From contig CP076546.1 of NCBI GenBank assembly GCA_018889975.1, positions 1,054,001-1,118,000 on the forward strand: a stretch of 64,000 bases of DNA, given 5' to 3'. Below the pieces are notes generated by a model that was not told where the DNA came from, ran no database searches, and was given only the letters and a program-made list of their open reading frames with translations. The translations under genes and the position numbers were made by a program. Shown here piece after piece: positions 44,104 through 53,007 of this stretch; the stretch's first letter is position 1; the number at the start of each line of letters is the position of its first letter. This stretch comes from Bacillus sp. NP157 (lineage in GTDB: Bacteria; Pseudomonadota; Gammaproteobacteria; Xanthomonadales; Rhodanobacteraceae).

Positions 44104-44863
44104 AGCCGCAAGCGATCTGTTGCCCCTGTACTTCGACGGCGAGCTGGACCGGACGACCGGCCGGGAGTTCGAGGCGCACCTGGACGGCTGCGCGGACTGC
44201 CGTGCCGCCCTGATCGAACTGGACGCGCTGCGCCGGACGCTGCGTGACGACGCGCCGCGCTATACCGCGCCGGAGTCGTTGCGTCGACGCATCCAGTCCG
44301 GCACCGCGGCCACGCCCGCCGCCCGGCCGGTTCGGGTGCCGCTCTCGCGGCTGGCGCTGGCAGCCTCCTGGCTGCTGGCCTTCGTCGCAGGCGGCGGTGC
44401 GTTCGCGGCCTGGACGCATGCCGCGCTGCCGGGCAACGAGCAGAGCCAGCTGACCCGCGACCTGTTCGCCAGCCACTGGCGCGCGCTGGCCGCCGCATCG
44501 CCGATCGACGTGGTCTCCACCGACCAGCACACGGTGAAACCATGGTTCGCCGGCAAGATCGCCACGGCGCCCGTGGTCCGCGACTTCGCCGCGGACGGTT
44601 ACGCGTTGATCGGCGGGCGCATCGACTACGCCGGCTCCGAGCGTGTCCCGGTGCTGGTGTACCGGCACGGGAAACACCTGGTCGATGTGTTCGTGCTGCC
44701 GGCGTCAGCCGGGCCCGCCCAGCGTGAACCCTTGCAGATGCAGGGCTATGTGCTGGAAGGCGCGACACTGGGCGGCCAGCCTGCCGCGATCGTCTCGGAC
44801 ATGGACCAGGCCGAACTGTCGCGCTTCAGGGATTTGCTGGATGCGACCGGCCGCGGCGAATAG
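44093..44863 (+). CDS. Membrane-anchored anti-sigma factor with zinc-finger ZAS motif
   Basis: 256 residues from ATG 44093 (CGGAGG upstream). MDCKAASDLLPLYFDGELD...FEAHLDGCADCRAAL is the cytoplasmic anti-sigma domain with the H-x3-C-x2-C zinc motif. One membrane helix (LALAASWLLAFVAGGGAFAAW) is followed by a periplasmic part (VVRDFAADGYALIGGRIDYAGSERVPVLVYRHG) of the kind that senses envelope or redox stress. It overlaps and presumably restrains the sigma factor. Confidence 0.92.
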   Translation: MDCKAASDLLPLYFDGELDRTTGREFEAHLDGCADCRAALIELDALRRTLRDDAPRYTAPESLRRRIQSGTAATPAARPVRVPLSRLALAASWLLAFVAGGGAFAAWTHAALPGNEQSQLTRDLFASHWRALAAASPIDVVSTDQHTVKPWFAGKIATAPVVRDFAADGYALIGGRIDYAGSERVPVLVYRHGKHLVDVFVLPASAGPAQREPLQMQGYVLEGATLGGQPAAIVSDMDQAELSRFRDLLDATGRGE

Positions 44864-44934
44864 GCAAGTTCTTGCGCGTTGCGCGGCCGACGGCAGGTGC
44901 GCATGCTTCGTCCAGGCCCCACGGACGCAAACGC

Positions 44935-45300
44935 ATGAGCATCGTCGAAGACCTGATAGCCAATGCCACCGCCGACGTCGACCTGCTACGCCTGCGCGAT
45001 CGACAAGGCGACGTGTTCGGTACCCTGCGCGACGTCGACTTCGTGTTTTCGTCGGTGACGGAGAAGCAGGCCGGGGTCGTGGCGAGCTTCCTCACCGAAT
45101 ACCAGTACGTTGCCACGGCATCGGTCCAGGAAGTTGCCGGCGAATTCCGCGTCACCGCGACGCTGAATATGCCCACGGAGCAAAACGTGCTGGGCTGCGT
45201 CTCGGGCTTCATGCAATGCATCGCGGCACTCTATTCCGTGACGTACGACGGGTGGGGCGCGAACATCGAGGATACTGATCATTCCTCCGGAAAAGCCTGA
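44935..45300 (+). CDS. RraB/DUF695-like ribonuclease E inhibitor family protein
   Basis: 121 residues from ATG 44935. The pattern DLLRLRDRQGDVFGTLRDVDFVFSSVTEKQAGVVASFLTEY...YDGWGANIED follows the RraB fold, including the end VTYDGWG. E. coli RraB binds and inhibits RNase E; the same function here is by analogy only. It ends 22 bp inside the convergent DUF3253 gene. Confidence 0.8.
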   Translation: MSIVEDLIANATADVDLLRLRDRQGDVFGTLRDVDFVFSSVTEKQAGVVASFLTEYQYVATASVQEVAGEFRVTATLNMPTEQNVLGCVSGFMQCIAALYSVTYDGWGANIEDTDHSSGKA

Positions 45301-45539
45301 CCGCGACGCAGTCGGATGGCGCCGTGATCGATGTCGCGAGGGTCGACCTGGCGTTCGCCCTGGGTAATCGATAGCTTTCCTTGTCGTGCCAGCACGGCGG
45401 CGGCATGCCGCACGGGTTGCATCAACGTTCGCCATTCAGCTTCGTCGCTCGCCAGTGCACGCGCTACCTCAGACGGGCAGATGGAGCTTTCCGGCGAGCG
45501 TTGCCTCAGCAGGCTAACGATGGTTGCTTCGATATCCAT
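45279..45539 (-). CDS. DUF3253 winged-helix-like protein (86 aa)
   Basis: MDIEATIVSLLRQRSPESSICPSEVARALASDEAEWRTLMQPVRHAAAVLARQGKLSITQGERQVDP is the DUF3253 pattern: a helical bundle then a small wing, likely DNA- or RNA-binding. Its 3' end overlaps the RraB-like gene by 22 bp, tail to tail. Confidence 0.85.
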   Translation of the reverse strand: MDIEATIVSLLRQRSPESSICPSEVARALASDEAEWRTLMQPVRHAAAVLARQGKLSITQGERQVDPRDIDHGAIRLRRGQAFPEE

Positions 45540-45597
45540 GCGTGCATGCTGCGAGAGTCGCCGTGACTGATATGTAGGTGCCTTGCACGTGCGTCGT

Positions 45598-46023
45598 TCA
45601 AAAGGCCGCTTCGCCTGGGCTGTCGAAGTATCGGGCGTTTCTTTCGATAGCAGGTTTGAGCTGCCGGAGTAGTTCCCGCGCCTGCCGGCGCAACGGCGCC
45701 CATGCCGGATGGCGCATGGCTTGCAGTGATCCGCTCCGGTTGTTGGTCAACGTTCCGGACGGTGAAACGGCTTCGCGAGGCAACGCCTCCAGTGCCCTGG
45801 CCAATGCGATCAGGTGCGCCTTCTGCAGGTCATCGAAGTACGAAATCGCTGCCTCGGCGAGGACGACGGCGGTCTCCGCGACGTCGTGCTGGAGTTCCCA
45901 CGGGACGTTGTAGTTGCCCATCGCCTCGCACTGTTCCTCGGCGTCCATGCCAAGCGTGTCCAGCGAATCCACGAACACCCTGAAGGCGTTCTCGAAAAGA
46001 TCCCGTGCGTTATCGGTATGCAT
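45598..46023 (-). CDS. Hypothetical helical protein (141 aa)
   Basis: No signal peptide or membrane helix. Almost wholly helical by pattern (ARDLFENAFRVFVDSLDTLGMDAEEQCEAMGNYNVPWELQHDVAETAVVLAEAAISYFDDLQKAHLIALARALEAL). No family recognised. It follows the secreted hypothetical at 46045 by 21 bp on the same strand and may share its transcript. Confidence 0.7.
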   Translation of the reverse strand: MHTDNARDLFENAFRVFVDSLDTLGMDAEEQCEAMGNYNVPWELQHDVAETAVVLAEAAISYFDDLQKAHLIALARALEALPREAVSPSGTLTNNRSGSLQAMRHPAWAPLRRQARELLRQLKPAIERNARYFDSPGEAAF

Positions 46024-46044
46024 GCGGCAAGCGCCACCCCGTGG

Positions 46045-46665
46045 TCATGGACCGCCCGCCCAGGGCAGGCTCGCGCCTTCGACGGCAGGCAAGCCCAGTT
46101 CTTTCTCCAGCGCTTCGTCGACGTCGCAATAGGACGCGGCGGCATCGCTGGCATGGTCGAAGTCGAACGATTGCGGCGGACCGATGCCATCGTCTTCGTG
46201 GCTGGCCAGGCGATAGAAGCTGAAGTGTACGGGGGCGGTGTCGGCAAACGAGTGCCCGAAGTCGCGATCGGCGATAACCAACTGCGTGCCCTTCGTGCCC
46301 TTGGCGTGGAAGAGCCGGAACGTGTGCAGCGTGCAGTCGGCGCCGCCGGACGTGGTGAGGCCCAGCTCCTCGCGACCCGGCTTCCCACTCTTCGGATCGG
46401 GGATGAAAACCGGCACCGCCGCCAGGCGTGACTCGGTCTCCTTCGTCGTGCCGTTGGCATACACGTTCACCACGTTGTAGCCGTGCGCGTTGCCGTTGTC
46501 GCGCCACGCCGAGACCAGCGTGTACGGCTTGCCGTCGAGGCGGACATGGCTGATCCCGGCCTTGAACGGGATCACCTCCACGCCGGCGATGACGGCAGAC
46601 AAGGCTGCACCGGACGTCATGGCCAGGGCGCTGCACACGGCAAGGGTCGGCAAGGACGAACGCAT
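46045..46665 (-). CDS. Secreted hypothetical protein (206 aa)
   Basis: From the ATG complementary to 46663-46665; signal peptide MRSSLPTLAVCSALAMTSGAALS. The body is beta-rich (FKAGISHVRLDGKPYTLVSAWRDNGNAHGYNVVNVYA) and has GLTTSGGADCTLHTFRLFHAKGTKGTQLVIADRDFG. No enzyme motif seen. Divergent from the third propeller kinase with about 147 bp between, so it is a possible target of that system. Confidence 0.7.
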   Translation of the reverse strand: MRSSLPTLAVCSALAMTSGAALSAVIAGVEVIPFKAGISHVRLDGKPYTLVSAWRDNGNAHGYNVVNVYANGTTKETESRLAAVPVFIPDPKSGKPGREELGLTTSGGADCTLHTFRLFHAKGTKGTQLVIADRDFGHSFADTAPVHFSFYRLASHEDDGIGPPQSFDFDHASDAAASYCDVDEALEKELGLPAVEGASLPWAGGP

Positions 46666-46812
46666 ATGGCGGGCAACTCGCGGAGAGGGATATGCCGCGT
46701 ATCGTCGCCTCCGCCACGGGCCAGCGCAATCGTGCCTGCCGCGACTAGGCAAAGGCGCGTGCCGGCCACAGAATGGCCCGGCAAGGGGCCGTCGGGGTTC
46801 CGGGGGCAAGCC

Positions 46813-49800
46813 GTGGTGCTGGGCTGGAAGGCGGTCGTCGCGGTTGTCGTCATGCTGGCCAGCACGGCCGGCAGCGCATCGCCACGCGTCCCGCTCTCGC
46901 TGGCCGACTACCAGCACAGCACCTGGGGACAGAGGGAAGGTGCACCCGCGGGCATCCAGGCGATGGCGCGGACCAGCGATGGCTGGCTCTGGCTTGGCAC
47001 GACGGCGGGCCTCTTCCAGTTCGACGGCCTGTCCTTCCGCCATCGCGAGACGCTGGCTCCGGGCGACCTGCGTGCGCATGCGTTGCAGGGGATGATCGCC
47101 ACGGCCAACGGCGACCTGTGGGTGTTCTTCAGCGCGGGCGGTGCCAGCGTCCTGCGCCACGGCGACCGCGACCATCCGGTCAAGATGACCGGGCTGCCCG
47201 ACCAGGCCACGTTCGATGGCACGGCCGCCGATGACGAGGCTCGCATGTGGGTCATCGCCGGCAAGGCGCTGTATCGCAGCAATGGCGACCGTTGGGAGCG
47301 TGTCGATACCGCTGCTGCCGGGCTCCCACCCGCGGATCATCCCGGCCTGACCGGCGATCGCCACGGCAACGTCTTCTACAACGATGGCGATCGTTTCTGG
47401 GTTCGTGTGCCCGGTGAGCATCGGTTCACGCCCGTGGCCGGCACATGGCCGCACATCGAGACGGTTTTCCACGGCATCGACGGACGGGTCGTGCTCGCGC
47501 AGGAAGACACGCCGGGCCGGATCGTCTACAGGCGCCTGCCGGTGCCGTCGCAGCCGGGGGCGTTGAATGCGTACTCCGAGGCCGACCAGATGATGCTCGA
47601 TAGCCAGGGGATCCTGTGGGACGTCGGCTGTGTGCAAGGGCAGCTATGCCGCGGCACCTTCGTCGACGGTGCGGCCGCTGACGGGATCGACCGAAACGAC
47701 GACCCCTGGCAGGCGGCGGGCACCCATCCACCCGGCACCATGGTCCTGCTGATCGACGACGAAGGCAGCACGTGGGTCGGGACCAAGTTCGGCCTGGAGC
47801 GTTTCCGCGTCGCGGCGGCGACCCGCGTGCGGCTGCCACCGGACACCTATTACGTCGGCGTGTTCGAAGCCGATGGGTCGACCTATGCCACCAGCGACAG
47901 CCGTAACGGGCTGGATTCGGATCGGATCTGGCGTATCGATGGTGGGTCTCCCGTCTCGGTTTCAGCCGACCATCATCCGGTCTCGGCGCTATGGGGCGAG
48001 CGCGATGGATCGGCTCTGCTCGGCGGGGCCCGGGCCTGGTGGACGTTCAGGCACGGACAGGCGAGCGAGATCGCATTGCCCTTGCCGCTGCCATGGACGG
48101 GGAAGCGTCCACAGGCCGCCGCGCGCGATGCCCGCGGACGGTTGTGGATCGCCAACGCCACGGGCGGCGCCATGCGCCAGGATGCCGGGCGGTGGCAGCC
48201 CGGCGGCGGCGTCGCTGGTTTTCCCGACGGTCCGGTCGCCTCCATCGTTCCGTCGGGCGACGCGCTCTGGTTCGGGCTGCGCGATAACCGCATGGCGATC
48301 CTCGGTGCGGATGACCATGTACAGGTATACGACGCGACGGCGGGACTCGCGACCGGATCGGTCAACGTCGTGCTCGCCGCCACGCCGACGCTGGTCGGTG
48401 GTGAGCGCGCGCTGCAAGGTTTCGACGGCAAGGCCTTCCATACCTTGCACGCCGAGCGCGCCGACGTGCTCACGGGCATCACCGGTATCCTGCGCGACGC
48501 GGACGGCTCGCTGTGGGTGAATGGTTTCGCCGGGCTGGCGCGTTTCGCCGCGAGCGATGTCGCCCATGCGTCGACGGATCCCACGTTCGCGATGCCATGT
48601 CGGCTCTACGACGACGGCGATGGCCTTGCCGGCACGGCGCAACAGGTACGACCGCTGCCGACGCTGACGCGTACCGGCGACGGCAGGATCTGGGTGGCGT
48701 CGGTGAACGGGTTGGCCTGGATCGAGCCTTCGGCGCTGGCGCGCAATACGCTGGCACCACAGGTGGCGATCCGTGATCTCAATGGCACGGCACCCGGCAA
48801 GGCCGAGCTGCGCGTCCCCGCCGGGACGGACGCGGTGCGTATCGGCTTCGATGTCCTCTCGCTTGCACGGCCCGACCGCACCGACGTGCGCTATCGCTTG
48901 CGCGGTACCGAGGGCGCCTGGATCGATGCGGGCTGGCGCCGCGAGGCGTTGTTCGACCGACTCCCTCCCGGCCGGTATCGCTTCGAAGTCATCGCCGGCA
49001 ACGAAGACGGCGTGTGGAATCGACAGGGTGCATCGCTCGAATTCACGGTGGCGCCGCGGTTCTACCAGACGATCTGGTTCAAGGCCGTTTGCGTCCTGCT
49101 CGCACTCGGCCTGGCCTGGCTGCTGTTCGTGCTGCGCCTTCGCCACGAGCGTTCGCTAATGCGACAGCGCATGGCCGTGCGCCACGCGGAACGCGAGCGC
49201 ATCGCCCGCGAGCTGCACGACACGCTGCTACAGGGCATCAGTGGGCTGCTCATGCGCCTGCAGGTGTGGACGGGCCGTGGCGACGTGCCGGCGGATGTCC
49301 ACGGCGACATGGAGCGCGCTGGCTCGCAGGCGCGGCAGATGTTGGTCCAGGGCCGCGACCGCATCGCCGAGTTGCGTGCGGACGACGACCAGCCGGTCGT
49401 CCTCGCCGACGAATTGCGCATGATCGGCGACAGCCTCGCCGCCTTGTATAGCGCCCGATTCCAGATGCTCGACGAGGCGCCCGGCCTCTCGCTCCGCCAC
49501 GACGTGGCCGCCGAAGTGAGTGCGGTCGTCCATGAGGCGTTGGCAAACGCGCACGCCCATGCCATGGCACGCGGGATCACGCTGACCCTGTCGACGAAGG
49601 GTGGGCGCCTGTCCGTCAGCGTGGCCGACGACGGCCGGGGCGTGTCGGCCGAGGCGCTGGAGGCGGCGGCGGGGGCGGGCCACTGGGGCGTGGTCGGCAT
49701 GCGCGAGCGCGCCCGGCGGATCGGGGCGACGCTGGTCATCGAGAGCCATGCTGGCGTCGGTACCATGGTGACGATCGAAGGCATTCCGCTTTCGGGCCGG

Positions 49801-49827
49801 TCTACCCCTTCCAGGAGCATCCCGTGA
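46813..49827 (+). CDS. Sensor histidine kinase with periplasmic two-component propeller domain
   Basis: 1004 residues if it starts at GTG 46813 (GTG 46816 equally possible; GGGGGCAAGCC upstream). The next ATG, 46852, would cut the signal peptide LGWKAVVAVVVMLASTAGSA. Propeller repeats (GWLWLGTTAGLFQFDG), Y_Y_Y-like domain (VRYRLRGTEGAW), membrane helix (IWFKAVCVLLALGLAWLLFVL), HisKA_3 RIARELHDTLLQG (His802) and HATPase motifs HEALANAHAHA, DDGRGVSAE and GHWGVVGMRER. Translationally coupled to the response regulator at 49824. Confidence 0.93.
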   Translation: MVLGWKAVVAVVVMLASTAGSASPRVPLSLADYQHSTWGQREGAPAGIQAMARTSDGWLWLGTTAGLFQFDGLSFRHRETLAPGDLRAHALQGMIATANGDLWVFFSAGGASVLRHGDRDHPVKMTGLPDQATFDGTAADDEARMWVIAGKALYRSNGDRWERVDTAAAGLPPADHPGLTGDRHGNVFYNDGDRFWVRVPGEHRFTPVAGTWPHIETVFHGIDGRVVLAQEDTPGRIVYRRLPVPSQPGALNAYSEADQMMLDSQGILWDVGCVQGQLCRGTFVDGAAADGIDRNDDPWQAAGTHPPGTMVLLIDDEGSTWVGTKFGLERFRVAAATRVRLPPDTYYVGVFEADGSTYATSDSRNGLDSDRIWRIDGGSPVSVSADHHPVSALWGERDGSALLGGARAWWTFRHGQASEIALPLPLPWTGKRPQAAARDARGRLWIANATGGAMRQDAGRWQPGGGVAGFPDGPVASIVPSGDALWFGLRDNRMAILGADDHVQVYDATAGLATGSVNVVLAATPTLVGGERALQGFDGKAFHTLHAERADVLTGITGILRDADGSLWVNGFAGLARFAASDVAHASTDPTFAMPCRLYDDGDGLAGTAQQVRPLPTLTRTGDGRIWVASVNGLAWIEPSALARNTLAPQVAIRDLNGTAPGKAELRVPAGTDAVRIGFDVLSLARPDRTDVRYRLRGTEGAWIDAGWRREALFDRLPPGRYRFEVIAGNEDGVWNRQGASLEFTVAPRFYQTIWFKAVCVLLALGLAWLLFVLRLRHERSLMRQRMAVRHAERERIARELHDTLLQGISGLLMRLQVWTGRGDVPADVHGDMERAGSQARQMLVQGRDRIAELRADDDQPVVLADELRMIGDSLAALYSARFQMLDEAPGLSLRHDVAAEVSAVVHEALANAHAHAMARGITLTLSTKGGRLSVSVADDGRGVSAEALEAAAGAGHWGVVGMRERARRIGATLVIESHAGVGTMVTIEGIPLSGRSTPSRSIP

Positions 49828-50438
49828 TTCGCATCCTCGCCGTCGACGACCACCCGATCCTGCTCGAAGGGCTCGCCGCGGTGATCGATGCCGAAGCGGA
49901 CATGCAGATGGTCGCCGAGGCCTGCAGTGGCGAGGAGGCCATCGCCCAGTTCCGTGCACACCGTCCGGACGTCACCCTGATGGACCTGGAACTGCTCGGC
50001 ATGTCGGGCGAAGAGGCGATCCGGCGCATCCGCGAGGAGTTCCCGGACGCGGCGATCCTGGTGCTGACCACGTTCAAGGGCGATGCCCAGGTGCTGCGCG
50101 TGCTCAAGGCTGGTGCGCGCGGCTACCTGCTCAAGAGCACGATCCGCCGCGACCTGGTCGATACGATCCGCCTGCTGCACCAGGGCAAGAAGGTCATTCC
50201 GAAGGAGATCGCCGACGAGATCGCCGGCCACGCCATCGATGAGCGGCTCACCCCGCGCGAGCTGTCCGTCCTGCGCTACGTCGCCGATGGTCACTCGAAC
50301 AAGCTGATCGCCGAGCTCCTCTACATCACCGAAGCCACGGTAAAGGTCCACGTGAAGAGCATCCTGGGCAAGACCGGCGCGAGCTCACGCACGCACGCGG
50401 TGCAGATCGCCCACAAGCGCGGGCTGATCGATCGCTGA
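49824..50438 (+). CDS. NarL/FixJ-type response regulator
   Basis: 204 residues from GTG 49824, whose bases overlap the kinase stop (GTGA); CAGGAG sits upstream inside the kinase gene. Receiver acidic pair DDHP, phospho-acceptor Asp54 in VTLMDLELLG, Thr in LVLTTFKG, Lys in YLLKSTI. LuxR-type helix-turn-helix: LTPRELSVLRYVADGHSNKLIAELLYITEATVKVHVKSIL. Cognate regulator of the kinase just upstream. Confidence 0.95.
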   Translation: MIRILAVDDHPILLEGLAAVIDAEADMQMVAEACSGEEAIAQFRAHRPDVTLMDLELLGMSGEEAIRRIREEFPDAAILVLTTFKGDAQVLRVLKAGARGYLLKSTIRRDLVDTIRLLHQGKKVIPKEIADEIAGHAIDERLTPRELSVLRYVADGHSNKLIAELLYITEATVKVHVKSILGKTGASSRTHAVQIAHKRGLIDR

Positions 50439-50444
50439 GGTTGC

Positions 50445-50654
50445 TCATTCTTTCGCGGGCAGCGCTGCCTGGATGTCGGTCATGGTCCGCTGGCCAACGC
50501 TCCAATGGTCGAGCGATACCTCGCTCAGGATGATGGTGACGGCGTGCCCGGGCACCCGTAGTGTCCGCTGCGCCGCGGTGGCAACCTCCTTCATGAAGGC
50601 CTCTTTCTGCGCCTGGGTGCGGCCGGTGAGCAGTTGCACGTTAATGACGGGCAT
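50445..50654 (-). CDS. 4-oxalocrotonate tautomerase family protein
   Basis: 69 residues. Pro at position 2 (MPVINVQLLTGRTQAQKEAFMKEVATAAQRTL) is the catalytic base of the tautomerase superfamily; the length is right for the small hexameric type. It starts inside the 3' end of the quinone-reductase-like gene (14-bp overlap), so the two are translated from one transcript. Substrate unknown. Confidence 0.9.
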   Translation of the reverse strand: MPVINVQLLTGRTQAQKEAFMKEVATAAQRTLRVPGHAVTIILSEVSLDHWSVGQRTMTDIQAALPAKE

Positions 50655-51651
50655 GGGCCACCTCCACGACGATCTTGCCGGCGTTGCCCGACGATTGCAG
50701 GCGCTCGTGGGCTTCGTTGACGCTGGACAGGCCGAACGTCGCGGGGTCGACACGCGCGACCAGCTGCCCGGCATCCACCATGCCCGCGGCCTCGCGAAGG
50801 ATCTCCCCGTGGTGTTCCTTGCCGATGCCGGTCAGCAGCGGTAGCAATGTGAACACACCCGAGTAGGTGCCCGCGCGGAACGACAGCGGCGCAAGCGCGT
50901 GCGTGCCCCAGCCCAGCGCACTGACCACGTGGCCGAAGCGGGCGACGGCCTTGAACGAGGCATCCAGCACCTCGCCACCAACGGTGTCGACGACGAGGTC
51001 GAAGCCTTGGCCGCCGGTATGCGCCTGCAGGTACTGCTCCGGTGTCTGCGCATGCCGGTCGATGGCGATGGCGCCGCGGGCTTCGACCAGCGGGATGTCG
51101 GCGGCCGACACGGTAGTGAATACCTCGGCACCGGCCGCCGTGGCGATCTGGATCGCCATGTAGCCGACGCCGCCGGCGCCACCGTGGACGAGCACCTTCA
51201 TGCCGTGGGACACGTGCGCGCGGTCGACCAGGCCTTCCCACGCCGTGATGAAGGCGAGGGGCAGGGACGCGGCGTCGCGCATGCCCAGCCCCGTGGGTTT
51301 GCGCGCAAGCAGCGCGGCATCGACCGCCGCATACTGGGCGAGCGAGCCTTGCACGCCGCCGACCCCACCGGTCATGCCGAACACCTCGTCACCGTTCGAC
51401 CAGTCCGTGACCCCGGGCCCCACCGCGCACACCACACCGGCGAGGTCGATGCCGAGGATCGCCGGCAGGGGATGCTGGGCGTGCGCGGCCTTGCCGGCAC
51501 GGATCTTCAGGTCGAGCGGATTGACGCCGCTGGCGTGGACCTCGACCAGGACCTGGCCCTTGCCTGGCACAGGGCGGGGCAGTTCGCGCAGTACCGGGGC
51601 ACCGTCGATCGATTCGATCACGGCGGCTTGCATCGTGGCTTGCGAGTTCAT
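50641..51651 (-). CDS. Zinc-type (quinone oxidoreductase-like) NADP-dependent dehydrogenase
   Basis: 336 residues from the ATG complementary to 51649-51651 (MNSQATMQAAVIES). GroES-like N-terminus (VHASGVNPLDLKIRAGK, LGIDLAGVV) and NADP motif VLVHGGAGGVGYMAIQIA mark the quinone reductase/zeta-crystallin branch, which lacks catalytic zinc ligands. It probably reduces quinones or alkenals. It forms an operon with the tautomerase gene. Confidence 0.92.
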   Translation of the reverse strand: MNSQATMQAAVIESIDGAPVLRELPRPVPGKGQVLVEVHASGVNPLDLKIRAGKAAHAQHPLPAILGIDLAGVVCAVGPGVTDWSNGDEVFGMTGGVGGVQGSLAQYAAVDAALLARKPTGLGMRDAASLPLAFITAWEGLVDRAHVSHGMKVLVHGGAGGVGYMAIQIATAAGAEVFTTVSAADIPLVEARGAIAIDRHAQTPEQYLQAHTGGQGFDLVVDTVGGEVLDASFKAVARFGHVVSALGWGTHALAPLSFRAGTYSGVFTLLPLLTGIGKEHHGEILREAAGMVDAGQLVARVDPATFGLSSVNEAHERLQSSGNAGKIVVEVAHARH

Positions 51652-51746
51652 GGATAGGCGCTCGGTTGGTTGGCTCCAGCTTGCCGCAGCGGATGCGAGC
51701 GATGAATGCGCCATGTGCTCGAATACTGGCGCATGCGTCTCAGCGG

Positions 51747-52391
51747 CTACTGCCTGACGAACTCGGTCTCGACGACGATACTGACGGCATCGCCTTCCAG
51801 CGGTGCCCACTGACCGACGCCGAAGTCAGAACGCTTGAAGGTCGCTTCGCCCGAAAAGCCCATGCGCGACTGGGCGAATCCGTTATAGGTCGCCGTCAGC
51901 AGCAGGGGGCGGGCGACGCCATGGAAATCGAGCGTGCCGTTGATCGTTGCGTGGCCGCCAACGATCTTCACCGCGTCGGCCGTGAAATGGATCGCCGGGT
52001 GCGCGTCCGCTTCGAAGTACTTCGTGGCGATGCGCTGGTCGAACTTTGTATCGCCCGTATCCACGGACGCCGGATTCACGGTGATGTCCAGGTGCGTTGC
52101 CGTCGCACTCGCGGGGTCGAAGGCGAAGCTTCCGCTGGCGTCGTCGAAGCGCAGCGTGTAGTGCGACAGGTCCATGTGCGCCAGCCTGGCCACCACCGAC
52201 GTGTGGTGCGGGTCGAGCTTGTAGGTGCCGGCAAGGGCCGCCGAAGGATCCCGCGAAAGATGCAGGGCCTGGTATTGCGCCATGGCGCTGGCGTCTTCCG
52301 CTTTGGGCGGATCGACGGGCGCGGCGAGGGCGCCGGACACCAGCGCGAGGGAGGCGAAGGCGAGCGAAGCGTTCAGGGCGGGCGAAGGCAT
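51747..52391 (-). CDS. YceI family periplasmic protein
   Basis: 214 residues. Signal peptide MPSPALNASLAFASLALVSGALA, then the YceI lipocalin-like barrel: GTYKLDPHHTSVVARLAHMDLSHYTLRF, FDQRIATKYFEADAHPAIHFTADAV, ATINGTLDFHGVARPLLLTATY. YceI proteins bind isoprenoid lipids in the periplasm. Confidence 0.93.
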   Translation of the reverse strand: MPSPALNASLAFASLALVSGALAAPVDPPKAEDASAMAQYQALHLSRDPSAALAGTYKLDPHHTSVVARLAHMDLSHYTLRFDDASGSFAFDPASATATHLDITVNPASVDTGDTKFDQRIATKYFEADAHPAIHFTADAVKIVGGHATINGTLDFHGVARPLLLTATYNGFAQSRMGFSGEATFKRSDFGVGQWAPLEGDAVSIVVETEFVRQ

Positions 52392-52591
52392 GGGGAGGAC
52401 CGGGCAGGGGATACGCGAACGCTAACGGGACGCCGCGTCTTGCGCATACCCACAAATAGCTAGACGAAGCGCCGGGCGGTTCACGGCCGGCGATGCACTA
52501 CCTAAGGGGTAGAGCGCATGCCAGGGCCACGCGCGTATCGTGGAGCGGGGCGCCGACGCGGCGGATGCCCTCCCATCGAGGACGACTGGCG

Positions 52592-52915
52592 ATGAAGACG
52601 TATTTCCTGGCGATGCTGGCGGTGTGTGCGACGGCTGGCTGTTCCGACTCGCAGGTGCAGGCCATCAAGGATGCCGGCTACCTGATGCGGATGAACGGCC
52701 TGGTCTGTCACTTCGCGGCCACTGAAATGACGAAGGTCAACACCTGGCTAGACGAGGTGATCAAGGAACACCCGGCCCTGGCCGAGTACGCCCGGAAAGG
52801 CGCTGCCGAGGCGGACGCCGTTGCCGAACGGCACAAGGCGGCCAGCGACGGCCAGCAACTCAACATCGCCGAATGCAACAACGTGCACGCGATGGCGATG
52901 AAGTGGCCCGGCTAG
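52592..52915 (+). CDS. Small putative lipoprotein (107 aa)
   Basis: From ATG 52592, MKTYFLAMLAVCATAGCSDS: signal peptide with lipobox ATAG-C at Cys17. The mature part is helical with three more cysteines or His near the heme-like word VCHFAATEM (no CxxCH). No family recognised. A strong hairpin follows at 52946. Confidence 0.65.
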   Translation: MKTYFLAMLAVCATAGCSDSQVQAIKDAGYLMRMNGLVCHFAATEMTKVNTWLDEVIKEHPALAEYARKGAAEADAVAERHKAASDGQQLNIAECNNVHAMAMKWPG

Positions 52916-52945
52916 CGAGCTGCCAGGGAGCCGGGGCCAGACGAA

Positions 52946-52984
52946 GAAGCCTCCATCCGCGGTGTCGGCGCGGATGGAGGCTTC
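52946..52984. terminator. Strong hairpin between convergent genes
   Basis: A perfect 15-bp stem (52946-52960 with 52970-52984) around a 9-base loop. It lies 30 bp after the lipoprotein stop and 23 bp from the GH76 stop. Only short T-rich tails on either side, so it could act as a bidirectional terminator or mRNA 3' end protector. Confidence 0.75.
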
Positions 52985-53007
52985 GTATCACAGGCTAAAG
53001 GCGCGGA

